DNA of 64,000 nucleotides from Lepiota brunneoincarnata (Eukaryota > Basidiomycota > Agaricomycetes > Agaricales > Agaricaceae). The stretch lies in NCBI GenBank assembly GCA_023014365.1, contig JAEBUN010000059.1, positions 1 to 64,000 on the forward strand, read 5' to 3'. Positions 45,464 through 53,980 of the stretch are shown one piece after another; the stretch's first letter is position 1, and the number at the start of each line of letters is the position of its first letter. Position numbers and translations under genes: made by a program. Under the pieces are notes generated by a model. The model had not been told where the DNA came from. It was given only the letters and a program-made list of their open reading frames with translations, and made no database searches.

Positions 45464-45574
45464 AGGACTTTAAGATCAAGGATCAGGCAAGCAGAGCTCA
45501 TTGCAGAGTACAATGGTAGGGGTAGGCAGTGGCTGTGCAAGCAAGTTGATGGCGGTTGAAGTCCAAGAAGGGAT

Positions 45575-46310
45575 GAGCATGACAAGTCCAAGCTCTTCCA
45601 TTTCTCATGGGATTGCTCCGGTGAGAATCCCCTGGTGGACTTGGGGTTTCCCCCGTTCACCAGCACTACCCCTCTTTGGCCCAAGACCTATTGGAGGTGC
45701 TTGGGTTTCTATTTCGATCATGCCCTTATGTTTAAGGAGTATGTTTGCTTCTACTCTACCAAGGCTATTTCCATGGTCAAGGCCATGGGGATGCTTGGTA
45801 ATTCCGTCTGGGGGCTTCTGCCTAATCAGAAGTGCCTGCTTTATTGGTCGTGCATGGTTCCTATAGCCATGTACGGCTTCTGCTTGTGGTACTACTGGGG
45901 CGCTAGGTGTAAGGGTGCTTTGGACCACCTCCACCGGATGCAGCATCGGACTGCACTCTGGGTTACCAGCACCTTTAGGACGTCACCTGATGGGGGGGTT
46001 GGGACCATTGCAGGCCTGATCCCCATTCATCTTCATCTCCAAAAGCTCCATGATCATGCTGAGTTGCAGTACACCACACTTGCTCTGGGTCATCCCATTT
46101 GTGCCCTCCTTGGCTGGGGCTACAGCGGTGATCTCCAGTCTCACATCTGGTCTATAGCCAGGCTCCCTCCCCAAGAGTTAATCAAGGTGAAGGGGCCTGT
46201 TGTTGACACTAACCAGCGTCTTGCTGCCCTTGCGGGGTCCTTTGATGCTGTTGCACTGGAGGCCTGGCTGGGGTGTTGTCTCCTGGATGTGTACCCAAGC
46301 CGGGTACACT
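45575..46310 (+). pseudogene. LINE A8 ORF2: RT thumb and linker
   Basis: Continues A8: DLGFPPFTSTTPLWPKTYW, LGFYFDHALMFKEYV, SVWGLLPNQK, YGFCLWYYWGARCKGALDHL, and LIKVKGPVVDTNQRLAAL to LDVYPSRVHF. It is free of stops over this stretch and is interrupted by LINE A13 at 46310. Confidence 0.85.
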
Positions 46311-46423
46311 TTTTTTGTTTTGTTTTTGTTTTTGTTTTTTTTTTTTAAATCTCCAATTTATTATGTGGGCCGCATAGGGAGGCCATGTGCAGCAACATAC
46401 TACAGTACAAACAACCAAGCCAT

Positions 46424-47728
46424 TGTCATATCCATGCCAACTATAAGTCTAATCACTTAAACTTCGGCTTCTCGACTCCACGTGTGTTCCACACAACAAC
46501 CCTCTGTCCTCCGACTCGGCCCTGACTCACTCTGACCGCAACCCACTGCCCCGATCACGCGACCACCTCCACACGTGCCATGGTCACCTGAACCTTGCTG
46601 TCTCTATTTCCCCGTCTCCATTTCCCGTCCGTAGTCAAGATACGTTACCAGTCTCCATACCCGTACCGGTCTCCATTTCGTTTGTAATCCGTTTGTAACC
46701 ATATGGGTCTCCGCTTCACTCCGCACGTAGTCAGTACGAGTCATAGTTTGTAAGGCCAGTAGTATATATACCGTAGGTACTGTCATATCCATGCCAACTA
46801 TAAGTCTAATCACTTAAACTTCGGCTTCTCGACTCCACGTGTGTTCCACACAACAACCCTCTGCCCTCCGACTCGGCCCCGACTCACTCCGACCGCAACC
46901 CACTGCCCCGATCACGCGACCACCTCCACACGTGCCGTGGTCACCTGAACCTCGCTGTCTCTATTTCCCCGTCTCCATTTCCCGTCCGTAGTCAAGATAC
47001 GTTACCAGTCTCCATACCCGTACCGGTCTCCATTTCGTTTGTAATCCGTTTGTAACCATATGGGTCTCCGCTTCACTCCGCACGTAGTCAGTACGAGTCA
47101 TAGTTCGTAAGGCCAGTAGTATATATACCGTAGGTACTTGGCTTGTACTCCTCAGTCTGATAATCGAATCGAGCAGCGGACCAGCTCCCTGTTCCCTATC
47201 CTCTCCTCTCTTCTGCCTCGCTCCGCTTCGGCTCCGACTTCCTGAAATATGGACTAGGACAGTAGGAGGGCACAGCACATAAGCTGAGGCCGCAAGTCCA
47301 ACCCCCTGCCCGACGTACTCCGCCTCGGTCCCGAAGTCTACGTACTGACTTCGCCCTGTCCCCCGGTTACCTTATACCAAGGATACCACCCCGACCCTCC
47401 GCTTCGGTCCCGACCCGCACCGGCTCTAACAGGTACTTGGCTTGTACTCCTCAGTCTGATAATCGAATCGAGCAGCGGACCAGTCCCCTGTTCCCTATCC
47501 TCCTCTCTCTCTGCCTCGCTCCGCTTCGGCCCCGACTTCCTGAAATACGGACTCGGACAGTAGGAGGGCACAGCACATAAGCTGAGGCTGCAAGTCCACT
47601 CTCCGCCCGAAGTACTCCACCTCGGTCCCGCTGTCTACGTACTGACGTCGTCCCGTCCCCCGGTTACCTTATACCAAGGATACCACCCCGACCCTCCGCT
47701 TCGGCTCCGACCCGCACCGGCTCTAACA
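46424..47728 (+). repeat. Solo Gyp1 LTR interrupted by another solo LTR
   Basis: Pieces 46424-46780 and 47437-47728 form one LTR, flanked by GCCAT (46419-46423 and 47729-47733). The second LTR sits inside it. Confidence 0.94.
46781..47431 (+). repeat. Solo Gyp1 LTR nested in the previous one
   Basis: 651 bp, TGTCATATCC to CTCTAACA, flanked by GGTAC (46776-46780 and 47432-47436). It is nearly identical to its host LTR and in the same orientation. Confidence 0.95.
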
Positions 47729-47834
47729 GCCATACACTACAGGGTATCTGTACATACAACGTGTGACTGTGGATGTGGGCATGCATTTCCCCATGCCTAG
47801 GATGAAGCTGCCCTGAGCGAACAGAGGCGGGAGG

Positions 47835-48250
47835 CTGCGTTCACGTTCACTGAGAGGGCCGGACCCCCCCCAGGGGGTATCAGCTAGTAGCTCTGCCTGG
47901 TGCCCGGTTGGATCCGGACTGGGGTGTTGGTTATTCCCCCGCCGCCCTCGGGTGGCGTGTAGGGATTTATGTGGGAATCAACCCCTAACCCCCATTAGGG
48001 GGGGGACCTCGCCCTGGTTGGGTTTCCGTGCCGCATGCTGGGTGGCAGCTGTCCTCCCGCCTCCGTTCTTTTGGGGCGGCTTTGTCCTGGGCATGGGGAA
48101 ACGCATGCCCACATCCGTGGTCACGCGTTGTATGTACAGATACCCTGTAGCTTACGGCTCGGGTTGTACTGTAGTTAGTAGCTGTACGCGGCCTCCCTAC
48201 GTGGCCCACGTTATAAATTGGAGATTTAAAAAAAAAAAAAAAAAAAAAAA
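47835..48250 (+). mobile_element. LINE A14, 3' UTR fragment
   Basis: From the last codons of ORF2 through the 3' UTR to A23 (48228-48250). Target duplication CAGAGGCGGGAGG at 47822-47834 and CAGAGGCAGGAGG at 48251-48263, one mismatch. Confidence 0.92.
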
Positions 48251-48279
48251 CAGAGGCAGGAGGACAGCTGCTGCCCAGC

Positions 48280-49250
48280 AAGCCGGGTGCACTTCCACTT
48301 GTGTGACTGGGGGGTGGATAATGCCCTACTGGCCTATGTCGCAGCTCTCGACCAGGTTCTTGCCTGGGTGCAGGCTGATGCAGGGGTTCTGGTGGCGGCA
48401 ATGGACATGAGTCTGCCACCCTGCCAGGTCTACCAGGCAGTTTCAGCTGCCCAAGTGTTCTGGGGCCTAGACTGCATTCATGCAGTCCGGCTGCCTGGAG
48501 GGAATGTTACAGCGCCTGAGGCCGAGCTTTTCGCCATTTGGCTAGTGGTATCCTGGGCAGTTGCTGTTGAGGGCGCAGCTGGCCTTGTCCTGTTCACTGA
48601 CTCAATGGCTTTGGCCAGGCGGGTGGTAGACCCATCAGTGCACTCCACCCAGGGACAGTCCCTGGTGGTGTGCCACCTTCTTGCCAAGTGGTTTGCTAGT
48701 GATCCGGCCCACTCGGTTCATTTCTGGGAGGTCCCCTCGCATGTGCAGTGGCCTTTCCATACTTAGGTGCATGACTTCGCACGGTCATTGCCTCCTATTG
48801 GGGTAGGGGCACGTCCCCGGGCCTCACTTGACTACCTCCACAAGGAGGAAGTATGTTCATGTCAGGACCACTGGATCAATCCGTTCCAGGATCCTGACCA
48901 ACACAGGCACGGTTTCCTCCAGCTTGCCAGGGACGATGATTTTCCCCTGCGGCCCACATATCTCCATGGTGGGATCTGGATCCTGCACACTCATTTGGTG
49001 TCAGTGATGGCCCAGATGATGCATGCTATTCTTAATAATGCACTGATAGGGAGCTATTGGAGGTGCTTCTTTCCACAGGAGGAGTACTCCTGTCGCTGCG
49101 GGTTTCAGGAGGAGACCTGTGAGCATGTGTTTAGGAGCTGCCCTAGGCACTCCATGGCAGGGGTCCTGATTATGGTCAAGGCCCTCATTGCTTTCCTTGA
49201 GGTGTTGCCAACCACGTTTGCATTTGCTGAGAGGGCTGGACCAGGGTGTT
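48280..49250 (+). pseudogene. LINE A8 ORF2: RNase H and zinc tail
   Basis: RNase H with VLVAAMDMSLPP, APEAELFAIWL and VLFTDSM, ending in TAG (48764-48766) for CAG. It resumes with MHDFARSLPP and the zinc motif CRCGFQEETCEHVFRSCP. A short deletion after FAERAG removes the normal C-terminus and part of the 3' UTR. Confidence 0.86.
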
Positions 49251-49570
49251 GGTTATTCCCCTGCTGCCTTTAGGCAGGGTGTTAGGATTTACATGGGAAT
49301 TGACCCTTAATTCCTGATAAGGGGGGGGACCTTGCTTCGGTCTGGTTCTCATGCCACACACTGGGTGGTAGCTGTCCTCCTGCCTCCATTCACTTGGGGC
49401 AGCTTTGTCCTGGGCATGGGGAAATGCATGCCCGCGTCCGCGGTCATGCATTGTATGTACAGATACCCTGTAGTGTACAGCTCAGTCATTTGTACTGTAG
49501 TATGTTGCTGCACACAGCCTCCCTACACGGCTTGCATAATAAATTGGAGATATAAAAAAAAAAAAAAAAA

Positions 49571-50360
49571 GACTCCCTCAGGAAGCCTCTCCAACCCTTG
49601 TATCTCTCAGGAGGTACCTGGCTCTGAGAAATCAGTTCTTGGATGTCTGTTGCTGGCACAGTGTGGGCAGCCCGCACTAGACTCAGTCATGCCCCTATAG
49701 GGGAGTACCACACTAGATTCCATCCCCAGGAGGATCACTCCTGTCCTTGTAGGTTGTGGCTTGAAACCCACACTCACATTCTCACTTCATGTCTGAAGTA
49801 TATGTGACATGGTGGCTTACCCTGCGACCTCGACGCCCTCCTGGGCTTTCTAGAATGCAATCCCTCTGCATTTGTGTTCCTATCCCAGCCCCAAGGGGTG
49901 GGATAACTGGGGAGGGCCTTTGGGTTATTTCCCCCTTGTGGGCTTTGGTCTTGAGAAGCCAGTGGTTATTCGCCCCCCACCTTGGGCAGGGTGTAGCAAT
50001 TTATGGAGAATTGACTCCTAATGCCCGATAAGGGCAGAGACCTGAAGCTCTTAGAGCCTTAATCTGTGGGGCATAGGGATTTACAGAGAATTGACTCCTA
50101 ACCCCCTTCAGGGGGGGGACCTGTTGGCCCTATCCACCCCTTGTCTGTCGTGCCCTAGTTCTTGTCGGGGTAGCAAACTCTTCACCCATGCGCACTTCTT
50201 TATGGAGTGTAGCCTTTTGAGTTAGCAGGACTCTCTTCCCTACCTTTAGTGGTAGTTATACCTTGTATTAGTTGCCCTGTATGTAGCTAGTGCACACAGA
50301 CTGTGTTCAAGCACTGTGTTATAAATTGTTGATTTCAAAAAAAAAAAAAAAAAAAAAAAA
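49571..50360 (+). mobile_element. LINE B3, 3' part (family B)
   Basis: Starts in the ORF2 C-terminus (RKPLQPLYLS) with a damaged zinc tail (CPCRLWLETHTHILTS) and continues with a 3' UTR holding two copies of the hairpin module (49986-50045 and 50071-50126). It ends TTGTTGATTTC plus A24. LINE A8 abuts it on the left. Confidence 0.85.
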
Positions 50361-51493
50361 GAGGCTGAGAAGGACATGTATGGTTGGAAGTACTACTAAA
50401 ACATCGCTTCTTGATCTGGTACTACTACCAGCAACATGCACAGCCACACCCACCTCGACGCTCTATCTCTCGTCCTGCGCACCCCCGCTGTTAGATTCAA
50501 CTAGTAGTACTTGCAACCGAACATGTCCTCCTCGGCCTCTCAACAAACAGCACGAGGAGGGGCGGATCGTGGCGGATCCCGCAGTTCAGGCCATGGTCCC
50601 CCCCCTACCCCCTCCACCAACCCACTGGATGTCCTGTCCCCCAGCTCCCTGAGGAGCCCTCTTCAAGAGCCCACTGGCTGCTACGGTATAGCAGCAAGCA
50701 TGCATGCTGCGGTTTCCCCACCTTGTGGGATGGCCGTCGACCCGGTGGAGACGCCATGGCAGGCTCATCCTGTCTCCCGCCTCTCTGCCCTTTCTAATGA
50801 CTTGCAATCATCCTCCAAGCGACCGCAGCATAACTTGAGCAAAGGGGGTCACCCCCTCTTTGCCCCCCCTGCAATTTCCCCCCTGCAAGTCGACTTGGAT
50901 GCCTCCCCAGATGGTGACAGTCAGGCTGATCACCTGCAGGCAATAGCAGAGTTGCTAGAGCTTGCCACGGAGTATTTTGTGAAGCACACTGAGGTGCTGA
51001 TGGTGGGCCCCTCTTGGGAGAGGGCCTGGCATGCTTTCAAGGATTTCCTGCGGTGCACTGGGTGTTGCAGGTTCCTGGACTACAGTCTGAAGTGCGATGG
51101 GGGCACCAAGCCAACCCTCCATCAGGCCATTATCGACAGGATACGCCCTTTTGGGGGGGACATCTCAGGCGTTCCAGAGGAGGTTGGAGGTTCTGGCCAG
51201 GTCAAACCTGCTGGGGCAGCCCCGCCCTTGTGGCTGGCTATAGTGCTGGCCCCCATGGGTACGGCCCCCAACTCCAATGCCACCTTGGCTGCAGTGACAG
51301 GAGGGGCCAAGTCCTCCAAACCCAAGGGCAAGGGCAAGGCCCCCCCTCCCCCAGCGCTGCTGCCTAACCCACTAGGGCTGGGCCTGTCACAGGCCGGCAT
51401 GTCCTATGCATGGATGGCTTTCCCACCACCGCTGAAGGTAAATCTCTCCACCAAGCTCAGGGGTGCTAAGCACTCCTTTGCTCAGGTGGCTGC
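50361..51493 (+). mobile_element. LINE 5' end with ORF1 (probably family B; B4), cut by Gyp2
   Basis: Begins directly after the A tail of B3 with GAGGCTGAGAAGG and about 150 nt of leader, then an ORF1. It is cut at 51493 by the Gyp2 LTR (TGTTATCAG at 51494). Assignment to family B is an inference from position and from similarity to LINE-A ORF1. Confidence 0.6.
50511..51493 (+). pseudogene. LINE ORF1 N-terminal part (gag-like)
   Basis: Open frame from MQPNMSSSASQQ, with Ser/Pro-rich N-terminus, AIAELLELATEYFVKHTEVLMV, a Lys/Gly patch (SKPKGKGKAPPP) and PPPLKVNLSTKLRGAKHSFAQVAA. The last segment lines up with PPPLHINLATKP...SYAAAAV of LINE-A ORF1. No zinc knuckle is present because Gyp2 cuts the frame. 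Alternatively it is an unrelated low-complexity ORF; I favour LINE ORF1. Confidence 0.55.
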
Positions 51494-51858
51494 TGTTATC
51501 AGAATTCCATCAGAAGGACAGTTATTTTTAGTTACATTTCCCATGTCACTACGAAACTATCAGTAGTGTACATCAGAAGGACGATTCTTACCACATGCCT
51601 CATGTCTCTTATCTCTGACTCATAATTACCTTGGTCCGGACTATTATAGTAGGAGTATAGCCACACTTAGAAGTATATAAGGATACAGTACAATACCTTG
51701 TATCCTTATCTTAGTGTTATACAGTTCTTGCCTCCTATACCTCTTTGCCCTTAAACCGGCTGGACTATAGTGCTCCGTCGTCTCCAAGTCACGCCTAGTA
51801 GGACAGGACCAAGTCTGTATAGACATCCTGCCACGAACGCCGTGCTACTCAAGAGCGA
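51494..51858 (+). repeat. Gyp2 5' LTR, left piece
   Basis: Includes the TATATAA box at 51674-51680 and TATCTTAGTGTT at 51707-51718, the predicted 5' end of the transcript that pairs with the primer site at 59759-59770. The last bases, AGCGA, are the Gyp1 target duplication. Confidence 0.93.
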
Positions 51859-52519
51859 TGTCATATCCACACCAAACCTAGAGCTTAACCATTAGGCTTC
51901 GGCTTCTCGACTCCACGTGTGCTCCACACGACAACCCTATGCCCTCCGACTCGGCCCCGACTGGCTCCGACCGCAACCCTTCGCCCCGATCACGCGACCT
52001 ACCTCTACACGTGCCACAATCACCTGACCCTCGGTGCTCCCATTGTCCAGTTCTCCATTCTCCGTCCGTAATCAGAATACGTTACCAGTCTCCATACCCA
52101 TACCGGTCTCCATTCCATTCGAAATTATTCGTAATCCGCTTGTAACCATATGGGTCTCCGCTTTGCTCCGCACGTAGTCAGTACGAGTCATAATTCGTCG
52201 AGCTAGTAGTATATATACCGTAGGCACTTGGCTTGTACTCCTCAGTCTGATAATCGAATCGAGCAGCGGACCAGTCCCCTGTTCCCTATCCTCCTCTCTC
52301 TCTGCCTCACTCCGCTTCAGCCCCGACTTCCTGAAATACGGACTCGGACAGTAGGAGGGCACAGCACATAAGCTGAGGCCGCAAGTCCACTCTCCGCCCG
52401 AAGTACTCCACCTCGGTCCCGCCGTCTACGTACTGACGTCGTCCCGTCCCCCAGTTACCTTATACCAAGGATACCACCCCAACCCTCCGCTTCGGCTCCG
52501 ACCCGCACCGGCTCTAACA
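51859..52519 (+). repeat. Gyp1 5' LTR
   Basis: 661 bp, TGTCATATCC to CTCTAACA. Sub-type with CACACCAAACCTAGAG near the start. TATA box at 52210-52217. Confidence 0.96.
52210..52217 (+). promoter_or_regulatory. Gyp1 LTR TATA box
   Basis: TATATATA lies about 34 nt before AGTCTGATAAT (52244-52254), the segment that pairs with the primer site. That places the expected transcript start at this segment. Confidence 0.6.
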
Positions 52520-52521
52520 GT

Positions 52522-52532
52522 ATTATCAGACT
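52522..52532 (+). promoter_or_regulatory. Gyp1 primer-binding site (self-priming)
   Basis: ATTATCAGACT, two bases after the 5' LTR, is the exact complement of AGTCTGATAAT at 52244-52254 in the LTR. Eleven paired bases is the length known for Tf1 of fission yeast. No tRNA-type TGG start is present. Confidence 0.75.
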
Positions 52533-52573
52533 CAAAACTCCTCCTGTCCATTACACTCTAATCCTTTCTAACC

Positions 52574-53980
52574 ATGGTCTCTCGAACAGTCACCCGTCCC
52601 CGCACTCGGGTAACTCCAGCCGCTCGCCGTAGCAAACGCATCATTCGACAATCTCCTTCCGAGGAATTACAACCCAACCCCCCGAGGGTTTCTCCCCCTC
52701 GCCAACAATCCATCGTGCCCTCAACTCCAGACCGGTTCAGTGAAGATATTCAACCTTCACTATTCCAGACTCCCGACGGCCCCGACGGTGGCCCCGACCC
52801 AAATCCCGATCCCAGCGACCCTGGTGATCCCGACGACTACCCTGACAATGGGGACGGACCCCCGGACGACGACGAACTGTCAGACAACAACAACAACAAT
52901 AACAACATTCCGCCTGGCAACACCCAAAATGACCATGACCAACTCCTGCTCCGAGTTTTCCAACGAATAGCCGATCAAATGGACGGCCGTGGGAACTCTC
53001 AACCCCCACAGCCTCCCCGAACCCCCCGTACCAAGGCTCGCGAACCTGACATCTTTACAGGTTCCGACCCCACCAAACTCAAACCTTTCCTCTTCCAATG
53101 TCAACTCTACTTCCGTACTAACCCGGCCCAGTTCGCTATCCCCGCCACCAAGGTCAACTTCGCGTTGACGTACCTTACCGGCGTGGCCCAGCAACACTTC
53201 GAAATCGGCCTCGACGAGGCCAACAACCACGGAATAATGCACGATTGGATCGAGGACTGGGATCAGTTCACCCTGGAACTGCAGACCAATTTCGGTCCCG
53301 CGGATCCGACCGGAGAAGCTGCTGAGCAGCTTGACTCCCTCCGAATGCGCTATGACGAAAAGATCGCTGTCTACAACGTCGACTTTCTCCGTCTGGCCGG
53401 CCAACTCCGCTGGGGTGATGAGGTATTCTGTCACCGCTACTACAAAGGCCTCCCCGACTGCATCCAGGACATTCTGTCCAATCGGCCCGACGGCAAGCCC
53501 GACACCTTCATCGAAATGCGAGCAGCAGCAATGAAGATTGATGCTCGCTACTGGGAACGCCAACGCGAGAAGGCCCGCGCCAAAGCCGCTTCGGACCCGA
53601 CCGCCTCTAGGAAACCTGGAGGCAACCCATCCCCTTCCACCGCGACAACCCATCAACCTGCCGCCAAGCCTGCCAACAGTAACAACAAAGGCAGCACCCC
53701 CAGTAATAACATCTTCAAGGGCAATCCGCCCAACCTGTCCGCCGGTCAGAAATCGGCCCCGCCAAAGTCCGACCTTACTAGTAAACTTGGTAAGGACGGT
53801 AAATTAACCCCCGAGGAATGTCAACGACGTTTCGACAATAACCTCTGCCTTGTCTGCGCAGATCCCAATCACAGGGCTGCCAACTGCGACAAGAAGAAAT
53901 TCCCTGACGCCAAGGCTAAAGGCCGACAGGCTCAGATTTCCGAGACAGACGCGCCGGCTCTCCCGAGCTCGGAAAAATAG
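52574..53980 (+). CDS. Gyp1 gag (468 aa)
   Basis: ATG follows a 54-nt leader after the LTR. The N-terminal 140 residues are basic, then Pro/Asp-rich with an Asn run. The gag core follows (KLKPFLFQCQLYFRTNPAQF, FALTYLTGVAQQHFE, YNVDFLRLAGQLRWGD, CHRYYKGLPDCIQD). A linker rich in Ala/Pro/Asn leads to the zinc knuckle CLVCADPNHRAANC (C-x2-C-x4-H-x4-C, about residues 424-437). It forms the particle and packages RNA. It ends GAA AAA TAG, with the pol frame already open in the -1 register since 53920. Confidence 0.95.
   Translation: MVSRTVTRPRTRVTPAARRSKRIIRQSPSEELQPNPPRVSPPRQQSIVPSTPDRFSEDIQPSLFQTPDGPDGGPDPNPDPSDPGDPDDYPDNGDGPPDDDELSDNNNNNNNIPPGNTQNDHDQLLLRVFQRIADQMDGRGNSQPPQPPRTPRTKAREPDIFTGSDPTKLKPFLFQCQLYFRTNPAQFAIPATKVNFALTYLTGVAQQHFEIGLDEANNHGIMHDWIEDWDQFTLELQTNFGPADPTGEAAEQLDSLRMRYDEKIAVYNVDFLRLAGQLRWGDEVFCHRYYKGLPDCIQDILSNRPDGKPDTFIEMRAAAMKIDARYWERQREKARAKAASDPTASRKPGGNPSPSTATTHQPAAKPANSNNKGSTPSNNIFKGNPPNLSAGQKSAPPKSDLTSKLGKDGKLTPEECQRRFDNNLCLVCADPNHRAANCDKKKFPDAKAKGRQAQISETDAPALPSSEK
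53974..53980 (+). promoter_or_regulatory. Likely -1 frameshift site at the Gyp1 gag stop
   Basis: Reading GAA AAA TAG, a one-base backward slip on AAA re-pairs with AAA and continues ATA GTT in the pol frame. The -1 frame has no stop from 53920 onward, so slippage must occur within 53920-53980; this homopolymer just before the stop is the best candidate. It is not a classic X-XXY-YYZ heptamer. Confidence 0.5.

Larger units (their letters stand above)
39014..45574 (-). mobile_element. LINE A12, full-length copy (6.56 kb)
   Basis: The only uninterrupted, apparently complete LINE-A. It is bounded by the 14-bp target duplication GAGCATGACAAGTC (39000-39013 and 45575-45588), with a T18 tail at the left and a 5' UTR of about 110 nt at the right. 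It contains ORF1 (45463-43256) and ORF2 (43259-about 39273), each in one frame but with several stop codons. It defines the family's length and gene order. Confidence 0.92.
46311..48279 (-). mobile_element. LINE A13 3' UTR fragment, split by LTRs and A14
   Basis: T-rich tail and LINE-A 3' UTR in three pieces (46311-46423, 47729-47834, 48251-48279). Target duplication AAGCCGGGTACACT at 46297-46310 and AAGCCGGGTGCACT at 48280-48293 (one mismatch). It is truncated before any coding sequence. Confidence 0.88.
24555..49570 (+). mobile_element. LINE A8, ORF2 half, expanded by nested insertions
   Basis: One LINE-A copy in nine pieces: 24555-26154, 36626-36698, 37175-37248, 37841-38321, 38983-39013, 45575-46310, 48280-49570 and smaller edges. 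They read continuously through ORF2 when each insertion and its target duplication are removed. Ends with A18 at 49553-49570. It is CpG-poor and carries several stops, so it is the oldest layer here. Confidence 0.9.

Noticed and set aside
52520..52540. tRNA primer site of initiator Met type for Gyp1 (TATCAGA-like word)
   Set aside because: Only a partial match and no TGG. The 11-nt perfect complement inside the LTR is a better explanation.
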